NCBI GenBank assembly: GCA_030770425.1
Contig: JASJFT010000009.1
Location: 276,831 to 340,830, forward strand
Direction: 5' to 3'
Length of the DNA: 64,000 bases
Source: Darksidea phi
Lineage: Eukaryota > Ascomycota > Dothideomycetes > Pleosporales > Lentitheciaceae
Both the position numbers and the translations under genes were made by a program. Positions 33,945-45,234 of this stretch are shown here, in pieces (position 1 is the first letter of the stretch; each line of letters opens with the position of its first letter). The notes below the pieces were generated by a model. The model did no database searches. It was not told the origin of the DNA and worked only from the letters and a program-made list of their open reading frames with translations.

Positions 33945-36180
33945 ACTGCTGGTGTGAGGAGCTGTTGGCTGGGCGGCCTTTTAGAAAGTTATAGACCGAC
34001 AATGCACATGTCAATTTATGTCGCGAACGGTGTTGTGGTGAGGTGCGCGTGATGGTGGAAAGTGTTCTGAGGGTAATCAGAATGTGTTCTCATAAACGAT
34101 GTTGGGTTGGCTTAGGCCCCTCCATATCTAGAGCATTTTGCCCCAAAAAATGGAGGCCTTAAAGCTTGCAATTCCTTAGCGTTAGAAAGTCTTCCCATCC
34201 GCGGTTAATCCATGTTTATTATATAATTGTTGTTAGCTATGAGAAGCGTCATTAGAGTCAAAATACGAACGCGACATACACTACCGCCAACATGTACAAG
34301 CAAAATTGCCATCACCACCAGGGGTGTTACCATATCTACGCATATAACTACTCTCAATACAACGCTGCTCAACGCCACCCCAACAATTCCCTTTATATTC
34401 TGCGGTCCGGACGACTTCGAGATCTCCCCTGAGCAGTTGATGTGCGAGACCAGAATTTACTAAGAGTATGCTCGATTTACCAACGTGTGCCACCTCCGAG
34501 CTCTGAGCATTCTCAGTTCTGAGACTTTTATGGGATATTCGCTGCTAATAACAAAATAGCTATATAGCCATTAAAACACGTAACTGCCGTGGATGTGCAA
34601 GTTGGCATTGTTCTTTCGATCCAGTCACGTCCGCTATCAATTTTATTTGCTTGCGATTTATACACGATGCGGCATTAGGCCGTAGAGCAAGCCTATTTAG
34701 TTCTCTCCCAGAGGTACAAGAAATCCGTATTCTGCCCTATTTTCCTTATGAAGGTTTCCCTCTCGAGAGGATGCTTAATCGGCGTGACTTGGCTAGGTGC
34801 GACGTTAATTATGCCCGATTAGGAATTGCGTATGGTATACAATGTGCCCTCGCTATTTCGACGACCGCGATAAAACTCATGTGGTAGCCCCCCCAAATCC
34901 AGGTTTTCTGCCATGTTTTGTTCTATATCAAGGGTGATATGGAGTCGTAGCTCGGGATCGCGCAATGTGTGCGAAATGCGTCTGTTGTTACCCCTTCTGC
35001 GGGTTCACATCCAGCGAAAGTGACATATGCTTTTATACTATCGTGGTACCCCAGGGAATTGTTTCCGGAAAAGACATCCACTGGTAGTGGAAGAATGACG
35101 CGCTTTGTCTGGGCTCCAGTTGTCGGGTTCGACAAGGGATCATCGACTTGCGTCTCTGCAGGGTTCAATGTTGAGTCCTTTTTTTTTTCGAGCCTGCCCA
35201 TAAAAGGTCTTAGGTAGATATAAAATAAGGAGCGACGACTGGACACACGATGTGCGGAAGCCGGGAATTGGCCGCTTGTGGGTACGTTGGTTGTTGCAAT
35301 TAGAGTCATCCGTGCCTGATAGCGCGCTACTGATCAAGCAGACTAGATTGCTGGGCTGCCCTACTTTAAAAAGTCTGTTACTAATATTAAAACGAGGAAT
35401 ATGCTGCGCCGCCATCGTACTCGCTTGCCACCTCTTTTCTAGTCTAATCAATTAACAGTGCTTTGCACTGTGACGATCGCAGATAGTCCTCTAAGCGTTT
35501 GATACGGATAGCATTCAAATGTTCACCATAAATGAATTGCTAGCAAGCATCTTCAACCAATAGAAAACTTGTATGAGGGAAAGAACAACTCCTCTGCAAC
35601 GCCGAGGTATTGAAGTTAACTGAGATGGGTCGGGCAGAAGATAGATGGCAGCTACATACAGTTTCCCCACTTGGCTTTTAGTTCCATTAGACAAATCATT
35701 TGCAATGTACCTAGTTAACGTCATTTCATATGCCATGGAGGAACGCAATTTGATTCTTAGGGCGATGGCAGATACCTGAGGCATTGGTTTATACGGAGAA
35801 TGATAGTGTGAGGTATACATATATCGTAGATAGGAGAGCGGGGCTCATGACCCGCAGTTGGAGGGATGGGAGAGGTGATAGGGTAGCCGTCCGAATATTC
35901 AACCTATGAGTATTAGCATCTAGAAAGTAGATAGATGAAATGCCGTCCGATAGCTTGTCGGACGCCAGCCTTATAGGCCTCCGCTTGCATAAGCACCTGG
36001 CCTCGACATTCGATCGGGCCTATCCCTTACACCACAATAGAAATGCATGGAGTGAAGAACCCAGACAAAGGTGAAAACAGACTCTATGACAAAAATGTGA
36101 AGCACACCAAGAAATACAGAAATAAATCAACCCCCACAATGTTGCTAATAGGCCATTCAGCCTCGTTTCCAACGGATGGA
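33945..36180. other. Gene-poor stretch
   Basis: About 2.2 kb without a supportable gene. A compact hairpin, TCCGATAGCTTGTCGGA, lies near 35,945. Confidence 0.45.
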
Positions 36181-37709
36181 TTATTTCACGCTCCGGATCG
36201 CGGAAGCACTTTTCGATTGTATCCGCTGACTCCGACGAGGTTGTCCCGACGCTGTGTCTGGAGCTGCGCCTTTTCCACCGCCTTCTCGTGACCCCGAGGC
36301 GATGACATCATCATCAGCATTGCGTCTTCTCTTTTTGGTCTCCCCCGCGTCCGAGTTTGAGTTGTTCTTTGGTACCTCGGCCTCTATCACGCGCGCCTCT
36401 TTGAGCACCCACTGTACTCGGCTCTTTTGGTGGTAGACGGCCGCTTCTGCGCGTCGATATCTTTCCGTGTCTTGAATAAAGTCATCAATCGCTTTATTGG
36501 CCGGGTCGAGGTCAGCCTGAGCGTTGGCCGACTGTTCGGCCGAGGCAACCGTCTTCGTGTTCTGGCGCCGCTGTCGAGTGTGCGAAGATCCTAAAGCCGC
36601 CGCAGCGGAGGCAGCATGTAAGGAGTCGAGGTTGTCTCTCGTGTCATGCAATTCCATTCCTCGCTTTGGCAACGGCCGCACTACTTTGAGAAACCTCTCC
36701 TAGGCTTGGTGATACTGCCACTCCCCGGCTTCCGCTATGGCGACATATCGTTCCAACCACCATTGCTCGAAGTTGAGGTATTCAAGCCATGTGGTCCATG
36801 CAGTTTGCTTGCGTGGGTCCTCCATTAATTGTAAAGGTCGTTTGAAGTTGTAGGATGCGAGGCGCCTCTTGACTGCCTCCCTATAAGCAGGAAATTCTTG
36901 GTCGGCGGAGAGTAGTCGACGTTTTGGCATAACTTGCCACATCCGCAGCGTTGTCTCCTCGAATGTACTCTCGCGTAAAAGCCTATATGCCCCGATCCGC
37001 TTATACATGCTCCGTTGTGACGCAAGATACGCAGGGAATCCTCCCTCTCCATCAGCGATGCCCCTATTGGCCCACTGCCATTTCCAAAAGTCCCACCACC
37101 GAGTGAGCTGCCGGCAAAACACCGATTCTATCTCTCCGTCTCGCTTTTTAGGGTCTAGGCGACTGAGCCATGGCATAACAGGTTCGTGGCTGGCTGCAGG
37201 ATCGGCCAGGATATGCAACAGAACCTCGAGCGGGCAAACAGGCCTGCCGCCATCTTGAATAAGCTGATGATAGTATGCGGTTTCATCGTCTTCAATGGAG
37301 GTAGGTGATAGAGTGCGGTCCCGCGACTCGGCCGGCGGTTGTAAACACGTAGGTTCTCCAGAGCCGTTCTGCCCCCCTTCTATGCTTGCTAAGCGCGCAA
37401 AAAGTGCGTCCACATCGACAGATCGTGACGCGGTCGCGATTTCGGCCTGGGGAGCCGCAGCCCTATCCGGAATGCCAGTCAGCGGCGAACAGCCAGACAT
37501 AACAAGTATCAGAAACCTTCTCACCTCAGCCTACTCGCCAGCTCATCTCGTTGGCTCTTCGAGAGCCTTTCCATATTGGCGAGATTCGATACGTTAAATC
37601 CACCCTCAGCGCATCTATTACTCTCCAGATACCGGACGAGCTGGCTCTCATCGAACGCTAGGAGGTCTGCCGCCGTGACCAAAGGATCTGAGGCTTCGGC
37701 GGACGACAT
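36181..37709 (-). CDS. Uncharacterised fungal family gene, two exons, interrupted by in-frame TAG
   Basis: Exon 37709-37525 and exon 37462-36181 (62-nt intron, GTGAGA to GATAG) form one frame of 488 codons broken by TAG at 36700-36702. The N-terminal part begins SDPLVTAADLLAFDESQLVRYL. The central part is Trp-rich and conserved-looking: WWDFWKWQWANRGI, GGFPAYLASQR, EFPAYREAVKRRL and WTTWLEYLNFEQWW. After the TAG the same frame continues for 173 codons with an Ala-rich helical stretch and a basic, nuclear-type end (KKRRRN). I recall an expanded fungal family with this Trp-rich core, sometimes given misleading ankyrin-like names; its function is unknown. CAG or TGG to TAG by one transition would explain the stop. 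The first 315 codons could still make a truncated product. Confidence 0.6.
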
Positions 37710-38108
37710 TCTATGAGTTGTGCGCGCGTGTGTGTGGATAAAGCGGTTCCGCACGCGTCGCGAGGTGGGCTTCGACTTGGCGTGTGTGCAGGGCCACTAA
37801 CCTGCGTGTAGCAACTAGGTTACGAGCAAGGTGGGGGGAACGCCGGGCTTATATATTCGGCTAGCACTGCATTCTTGTCCTTGCGTGTTTGGAATGCGGC
37901 CACCCTTACATCATCGCCTATACACAGCCCTGGGATGATTCATTCTTCATAAGGGAAAAAATGCAAGATGCGCCTCTGGCTGTTCTCACACAATCATGCT
38001 TAACGTGTATGCGTACATGTATTTCAACGTTTTCAGAAGCTCCAGAACGGCGATTGTGAGCCATCAGTACTGGAATATTCTATCTACAGATCCAACCCCA
38101 TCAAGTAA
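37710..38108. other. Intergenic between the TAG-interrupted gene and the kinase pseudogene
   Basis: About 400 bp, no gene. Both flanking genes run leftward. Confidence 0.4.
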
Positions 38109-40402
38109 TCATCCTGAGTTCGGGTCTTCGTCCGCTGCCGCAGTCTTTCTACGTTTGCTGGGTCGTAGCACTCCGCTAGAAGAGCTATCTTGGCCGCCCA
38201 CCTTATCACGTTGCGGGCCCGCGACCTCTGCGGTCGGATCCGCGAGAGACTGGTAGGCTGACACCAGTAGGCTATACTCTTCTAGCCAAGTCCTCTTATG
38301 CCCTGATTGGTGCGGGTCCCCTGCTACCACTTCTGGAGCCCCGGAGGTCTCTTGGGCTTCGTTATCTCGGGCTCCATTACCAAGATGGTAGCGAATAAGG
38401 GATAAGGGACCTTACTCTTCAGCCTGAGCATCGTTCTGAGGGCTGCCGGCCTCTACGGCTGCAACAATATCATTGCTTAAGGAACTTTCAGGCTCTCGGT
38501 TACATAGCTTACTATCTAGAGCGCTCCCTTCGGGTAGGACGGCGGGGTTATCCTATCCCTAGCGCAGCTAAGCGTAAGGTATTGAGGCACACGAACCCTG
38601 TAAGGTTGGGGATTCAGCGGGGCTAACGGTATTATTATTCGTGTCGGTACTATAACATCCCAGAGCTGCGCTGAAAATTTAATCGATAGACGCAGCTACC
38701 ATTTCACCCGGTATCTACGAATCGTCGGCCCGAGGACTGGGGCGAGTCGTAGACTCTTCATTAGCTTCCTCATATCCCATTGAAGGCTGGGTGTCGGGTT
38801 TCGAAGGTGTTAGGGTGCCTAGATCACTGTCCTTGTCGCTTTCGGGAGATTCACAGTCCGGGAGTCGCAGCGCCTCGTCGTAACAGTACGATGCCACTTT
38901 CCGCTCTTACGGGTCCATAACTAGCATAGCAGTAAGAAGGAAAGAGAGCAACGATTTTACCTTCTCTCTATGATCCTCGACATACTGCAATACCGCTCGT
39001 GGCCAAGCTCTCGGTTTATTTATGTACGGCATATAGGATAGGATTCCGCACACCTTTGAGGCAATAACTAGGCCAAGAGACCAGATATCGACGGCCACAG
39101 TATATTCATCGTTCTCTCGCGCTGGATTAAAGAACTTGTCAAGTAGCTCTGGAGCTACCCATAATTCTATACCGCAACGCGTTATCAGCTATTCCGCTGC
39201 TTTAGCTAATCCAAAGTCTACAAACTTGACATGGATGCCGCTAGAGTTCCGTTGGAACACTAGGATATTTACGGGCTTGATATTACGATGTCCGATCGGA
39301 GGGTATTGTTCGTAAAGGTATTATAGGGCCGAAAGTAACTGGCGGAGGACTTATACGATTTCGGAGTAGGATATGTCGTTGTATTTTTCGAAAGAGCCCT
39401 CAGAAGCATATTCGAACCTCAACCGGGGCAGAGGCTCGAATATAGCACCCAGAAGCGTAACAATATGTTCCTAAGGCACCGGGTTGTAAGTACAGGACTA
39501 TCTGGAGGATATAGGGTGCTGATGCTGGGTGTAGCACTTACATGAGTTAGACGTTCCAAAATTTGAGTTTCGGACTTCCAAGCCCTAATATCGTCCCTTG
39601 TAAAATTATGATCCGGTAGCGGCACCTTCACGGCCTCCTCTGCTCCAGTCGACATATTCCAAGTATATGTCACTTCCCCAAAACCTCCCCTGCCGAGCTT
39701 CTTCTCGTAGAGAATCTGGCCGGGGGATCCCAACGGTGTATGTGTTTCGGTAAGGGGCTGGGTGCCTGGCACGCTCTGAAAATCTAGATTGGCGAGAAGA
39801 TTCTCATAGTCTGCCGTGCCCTTGCGGAATTCGGCCACCCTATCCATGTAGTCTTGGGATACGATATTGTGAGGAGGTACAACGACCTTAAACTGAATCC
39901 TGCCTACGATATCAAGGACCCAATATTTGTTGCGCAAGATTGACGGTCCCTGTAGTAGGTAGTCGAATTTAGACTGCCGCGGTCCCTTCTCTCCATCGTA
40001 GATGACTCTTGTTCCTCCGCTAGAGCCTAGATCTTTTACTATCGGTCGGTTCTTGTCGTCGAAGGTAAAGGCGAGGTGGTAACAACCAATACCTGGGAGG
40101 GACGGCAAGGTCAGATCGGCCTCCGAGCCCCACCCGGCAACTACACCTTGACGAAACTTTGCACCGTGGCTGAACCTCAAAACGAGGCTGTCGTCGCTTT
40201 CAAAGCCTCTTCGCCCTTCGTGGTGCTCCGTTGATTCCATGTCTTGACGGCTGAGCATGTCACCTGCCTCTGGGTCGTCGAAATGTGGCAGCAGCACACG
40301 TCGCCGCTTGTTTTCGGGTTTGGAAATCGTACGCCGCGCGTCCAGCCATCCCGGGCCTTCATCATGTGGATACAGAGAGAGAATGATATCTGGGTCTTCC
40401 AT
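38109..40402 (-). pseudogene. FHA-domain protein kinase pseudogene, ten glutamine-like stops
   Basis: Exon 1 (40402-39542) is intact. It encodes an FHA-like region (GSEADLTLP...GCYHLAF...KDLGSSGGT, about residues 105-165) and the kinase glycine loop LGRGGFGEV with the catalytic Lys in AVKVPL. A 71-nt intron (GTAAGT to CTTAG) joins LERLTH to EHIVTLLGAI. Exon 2 (39470-38109) stays in one frame but has stops at 39351, 39321, 39189, 38907, 38715, 38679, 38568, 38559, 38553 and 38412 (lowest coordinate of each codon). Five are TAA, five TAG and none TGA. Restoring Gln at most sites gives natural kinase sequence. The catalytic loop reads GHRNIKP in place of HRDIKP, while DFG is kept. The frame ends with a basic nuclear signal (SKRRK) and TGA. 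C-to-T change at CpA on both strands explains all of this, pointing to RIP. Confidence 0.85.
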
Positions 40403-42678
40403 TTCGAGATGACGCGTAGTGGAGGTATAGTGTGAACGATCTCTGTTGCGCTTGAGCTGCAACCCCTGAAGTATGCCACCAGTCTTGTTTTTACGCTGCG
40501 GATCGACCCTGGGGCAAAAGGACAACTCACGAAACGACAAAGTTACACAGGTCTAACCAAAGCCGTAGTCAACCTTCAGGCAACAGCGCTAACATGAGAG
40601 ATATAGCCTGTTATTGGCTAGGCATTGCACCGCCACGCTGGAGATCAGTCTAGTGAAGTGCTTCCTGTCGATGCGGTGCTCACTACTGTATTGCGGGACG
40701 GTATCTGAATGCATGGGAGCTTGTGCAAATTTAATACAACAATCAGCACAGCATTAGATCACGTCCTTGAGATTCCATTGGTGTATGAGCGTTTAAAATA
40801 CATTGCACAAAGCGTTTGGTCACTCGGACTGCTTGCGCCTGAGACAAGCCCATTCATGAACGAGCTGTTCCGCTGTTAGATAATGTGGACTGGGAAGGAA
40901 TCTGGTGGAAGTTTGATGATGTTTATGACTACTAAGATGCTGACTTATGCGTCCCTCTTTCTCTCGCCGATGCCGTACAGTTATAGCGTCTGGCAGCCGC
41001 TTGATGTGCGAAGTTCACAGTGCCAGCATGATCGTAGCGTGTTCTCATCTGTAGGCCGAATTCTAAGACACTCTGCAGCGATCATATCGCCGAAATCGAT
41101 TCTCTCGGGCAGACTAGGTGCCAACATTTGAAGACGCACCAAACCACAAGTGTCCGGCTGGCGAAATGGCCTGAGGCGAAACCACTTCCCATTGCGAATA
41201 TGTTACATTGATGAAAAATGCCGCCCAATTGGAAGGGCTTGGCTACTAAATTTAAGAGTCCTTTTCGTCGGTTTGGAAGGCTTCAGGTGCCAGCAACCAC
41301 ACTGACCCAGTGAAGGGTCCCACGTCGACGTGGCTTTGCCTGTTCAGCTACAGCCCGCCGGTTTCAGCGTCGCGATGAAGCCGGTTCGCGAAATCGACGC
41401 CTATGTACGGCTACGTGAAGAGAAGCAGGCTGCGCACACGTTGTGCGATTTGCTTTTGGGTACGATGCGCCCGACGTCATTACATGCATGTATGTGCAAG
41501 GGTGGTGTAAGTTTGTCGCTCGCGTATGTCGGTCTCCGTGGAAGGATCGCAGGGGCTGCGTTGTGGGTGCTTGCTATTCAGATTATCGGCTGTTCGACTT
41601 TACTTCGCAAATTCGCCACAGGACATCAAAAAGGTATGCTGGTTTTTAGTGGAGGCTTGTGTGGTGTGGCGAGGATCGTTGGAGGTCGGGGAGGATGAAG
41701 GTGCGGCTGTTGAAAGCGTCGCACAAAGTAGTTCAGACGTCATAATAAGCACGGATAACAAAGTTATCTCATCTAAGTATTTTCGCTATGTTGCGCTCTT
41801 CTCCTTTACCCCATCGTCTGCACTTTCTTGACACTACCGAGACTTCTGCACTCCACATTTTCGGCAACAATGCCTGTCCCAGCCCAACCACTTAGAAGAT
41901 AATCTGCGGATCTCCGATCCCCAAGACACCAATTTGTATCGCCCAATACCGGTAGCATACCCAAAAGAACACGGTCTCGCCCATCGCCACCTCCGCAATG
42001 TCTCAATCAGGCATTGCACCCACGAAAGTGATCAAGCGTGAGAGCTGCATCTAGGCAAGGCGGGTAACGGCGAAATCTCCGCCTGTGCGCCGGACCTACG
42101 TTCCCGCAAGTTCGCCGCGAACTCCACTCACAGATCGCATTAGCCTTTGAACAGATGTAGAAAAGGGCGACGTTTCAGGTCTCACGATCGACTGGTCGCG
42201 TTGACGCCATCTAGATTTGACAGGGGTACGCACCGTTCCCCGAAGTCCGACAAGGCTTTACATCTCACCTCATCTTCCGGCGCTCGCGCAATCTGATTGG
42301 GCCGTAGAGCTCGCTTAACCCCATTGCAATGCTGCGTGCTTGTCCTACATAATGCCTGACGGAGTTTTGTAGTCGGACTTTGCAGAAAGCTTGGCTGCTC
42401 GACCAAGCTGGACTGCAACGTGCTTGTCACTGGGGGCCGGTAGAACGGAGATCGTGAGGTATAGATACAGCATGTCTCCCGTTTGCACTGAGTATCGCCT
42501 TGCGTGAAACAACGCTCCCCCGACGATCATTAACACTTCGGGTAGGTATTTTCTGAGCACGGTGACTTCATCAACTATTACTGACTGACGGGCAGCTCTT
42601 ACACAGCGCTCCTTCACGAACTTCTTACCATCTCGTCATTCAATTGGGTAGTTGTCAAAGAGAACAACAATCGAAAAA
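40403..42678. other. Gene-poor stretch
   Basis: Three overlapping plus-strand frames lie at 41,330-41,830, but none has a recognised motif and they contradict each other. No gene is called. Confidence 0.4.
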
Positions 42679-43326
42679 ATGGCACGCTCAGATAGCTGGT
42701 TCCGGACTTATGTCCTCGCGGTATTTTTCTCAAGCCGCCCAAAGCGCCGCCTCACCAAAGAAGAACTCAACATCAGTGCCCCACTCCCGGAAACAGTCGA
42801 ACACCACAGCCCAATCCCCTATATTCCCCGCTCTATCTCTGCCGTCGACCTGCCCTCAGAGCCAGAACCGACTTTCCATTCCATGCACGCCCGTCGCAAC
42901 AGCGACGACGCGACTCCACGCCGCCTAACAGTCCACATCCGCGAGCCCTCCTCCCACATGCCGCCACCAACCTCCTTCCCCTCCGAGCTCCCGCCACGCT
43001 CCGACTGCAACTCACTCGGGTCCCCCACCTCGCCCAGCAACCGCCTCAGCAAGCGCTTCTCGCAGTTCGGCACTACCACACGCGAAGCTATGAGCAGCCA
43101 GAGTGCTGGGAACCCGCGTCCTGTATCGTACTTTGCTCCTGGATTCGACATCAGCATTGCGGATATGACGCCGATCCACGATCATGTGAATGAGAAGCAG
43201 CAGCGCCAGGTTAAGAGAATGAGCACTATAAACGTTATGCGGAGCATGGAGAATGATCAGCGGCGGGAGAGCAAGCGGATGAGCCGGCGGATGACGGTTG
43301 AGCTCGACATGTATCAGAGGGTTTAA
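42679..43326 (+). CDS. Ser/Pro-rich hypothetical protein, 215 residues
   Basis: ATG at 42679 has a strong context (AAAAATGG). The protein starts MARSDSWFRTYVLAVFF, which could be a short amphipathic or membrane-touching helix. A Ser/Pro/Arg-rich, probably disordered middle follows, then a helical Met/Arg-rich C-terminus (RQVKRMSTINVMRSMEN). Many R-x-x-S sites suggest phosphorylation. No domain is recognised. Single exon, no damage. Confidence 0.55.
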   Translation: MARSDSWFRTYVLAVFFSSRPKRRLTKEELNISAPLPETVEHHSPIPYIPRSISAVDLPSEPEPTFHSMHARRNSDDATPRRLTVHIREPSSHMPPPTSFPSELPPRSDCNSLGSPTSPSNRLSKRFSQFGTTTREAMSSQSAGNPRPVSYFAPGFDISIADMTPIHDHVNEKQQRQVKRMSTINVMRSMENDQRRESKRMSRRMTVELDMYQRV

Positions 43327-44338
43327 GCACTACTCTACTGTGTAGATCAGTCCGTAGGAAGATTTTTGGGTGTGGGGGGCTGAGTGATGTGCATTTAAAC
43401 GGCGTTGGAATGGTATGGTGGCAGTCCGTGGAACGGGCATGAGTTGGACGATGCCGTGGTTGGCAGGAGATACCCTTCGCTTCTTACCGACTTTCTAGGA
43501 CTAGTTCCTTCTAGTCACATTCTTTTGACATTCTTTACTTTCTCTGAGTTCCAGGCCAACGCTGTAGCCTTTCCACTTGCGGCTTGGAATGAACCTTTTT
43601 CTCCTGGCTTTACATTCTCTGTAATTACGTTCTTGTTTCCCTGAAAGCAGTTATTCCCTCTCAGTCCTCGCAGAAAGTACCATCTGGACAAAATTGTCAC
43701 ACAACCGTACTGGTTATCAAGTGTGGGAGTATTGTCGTCCTAAGTCCATCTCCGGGCTGCCTTCATGAGGAGTCGCTGAATGCCAAGCATACGTCACATG
43801 CTCACAAATAACCCCTTCTATCAACTTTCTTCACTACAACCGGCAATTCCCTCCCGACCACTCCTCTATTGCCATCATAGACGTTATTCAGCTTACTCTA
43901 GGAGAGAAATTCTGGGAATACATGGAATTGGTAGTGCGTTACCACGACACCGGAGGGGAAGGGCGGCGGGGCAGTAGATAATCCGTAGGTGCGTCAGTAC
44001 AAGATCGCAGCGTTTCTAGTTCAAGGTTAACCCGACCCCCATGTGTCCTATAAAAGTGAGGTGTGTAATGGGTTACGACGCGAATGGTGTAGTCATAAGA
44101 GCTAGGCAACGCGCTGTTAGTAATCTGCAAACATCTTCGCGGCCGAGCTCGCGAGTCCAGAGCTAGGACGTGAAACTTAATAGATATTATGCTCAGATGA
44201 CCCATCGTCGAATTTGTTGAACATACACTATGCTAGCGACCTAATGAAGCCAGACTTCTCCTTCTTAAACTGCTACGTCTCCATAGTTCTCATCACGCTC
44301 CTCCCCATCCCACCATCCCGTTTCCCCGGCAAGAACGC
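43327..44338. other. Intergenic; no gene supported
   Basis: 3' flanks of two convergent genes. Short frames only. Confidence 0.4.
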
Positions 44339-44713
44339 CTACCCAACAAACCGAACCAAAACCAGCACCCCCGCGATCAACAACCCCACAAAGCCCAACA
44401 TTCCCCCATAGACAATCCAGTCCTCTCTATTCCGCTTCACGTTCCTCAATCCCCTCTTCGTCAACTGCTTCGACCAGTTCGCGCGAGGCTGCGTAACAGG
44501 CAGCGGAAGTTCGTCGATCGGGACGTCGTCGAATTTCTCATTGCTGGGCTCGGTCGTGGTGGTGGTGGTGGTAGTGGTGATGGTAGGTTTAGGGAACGCG
44601 CCTGGGGGGATGTAGCTGTGCCGCGCTGGCGCACGATACGATGACTCGGCCACGGCGCCATCGTGACGGCTGGCTGGTTGCGGTTGGTGCATGGTGGCGG
44701 TATTTGACGACAT
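44339..44713 (-). CDS. Small tail-anchored membrane protein
   Basis: 124 residues from a genuine ATG at 44713. Residues 1-70 are Pro/Thr-rich with a run of nine Thr codons (a GGT/GTG repeat on the plus strand). A basic stretch (KQLTKRGLRNVKRNRED) precedes a single C-terminal transmembrane helix, YGGMLGFVGLLIAGVLVLV, ending three residues before the stop. That topology fits a tail-anchored protein of the ER, mitochondria or peroxisome. Function not recognised. Confidence 0.6.
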   Translation of the reverse strand: MSSNTATMHQPQPASRHDGAVAESSYRAPARHSYIPPGAFPKPTITTTTTTTTTEPSNEKFDDVPIDELPLPVTQPRANWSKQLTKRGLRNVKRNREDWIVYGGMLGFVGLLIAGVLVLVRFVG

Positions 44714-45234
44714 GTTTACGTGGTTCGGGTGGTTATGTCGCGTGGGTAGTGGAAAGTTCCGAGCGCCTATCCGCTGTCGGGGGGATTCTTTCTTCCCGTG
44801 GAGATTTTACGAGGAATGAATTATAGGTAGGCTGAGAAGTGGTTGAAGGGGGAAGCTCGAAATTTGCGTTTTTCGACCTGGATGGGGAGGGTCTGCGTGT
44901 ACCACTTTTTTCAAATGCCCCAGAGAGCCGTGGGTCGTTGGGGATTGGCGGTCGGGATGGCAGAGGGAACTTTGTAGAGTATGACGTTAGAAAACGTTGG
45001 GAAAGGGAGGTACGTTGGATGGTTCGAGAGCGCCAACTAGATCTACCAGAGTGCCGGGAATCTGGCCGATGCACAGCTCACGCAAATATCTTTCTGTTCA
45101 AAAATACGAGTATGTCAATCTGGAAAGACTAGCAATACGCAGACCTTATTCTCACTCTTGCGCCCGAAAGGAGAACAATGGAAACCCACCATTGCGCGAC
45201 CCAAACCGGCACTCGCACTCCAAGAACACCTGGC
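44714..45234. other. Intergenic between tail-anchored gene and PAP2 gene
   Basis: Promoter side of the tail-anchored gene plus the PAP2 3' flank. No ATG-started frame is convincing. Confidence 0.4.

Noticed and set aside
39471..39541. An eleventh kinase stop (TAG before EHIVTLL)
   Set aside because: This TAG is the acceptor of a good 71-nt GTAAGT...CTTAG intron, so it is not a nonsense codon.
41330..41831. Three overlapping plus-strand frames
   Set aside because: None has a recognisable motif, they contradict each other in frame, and no splice pattern improves them.
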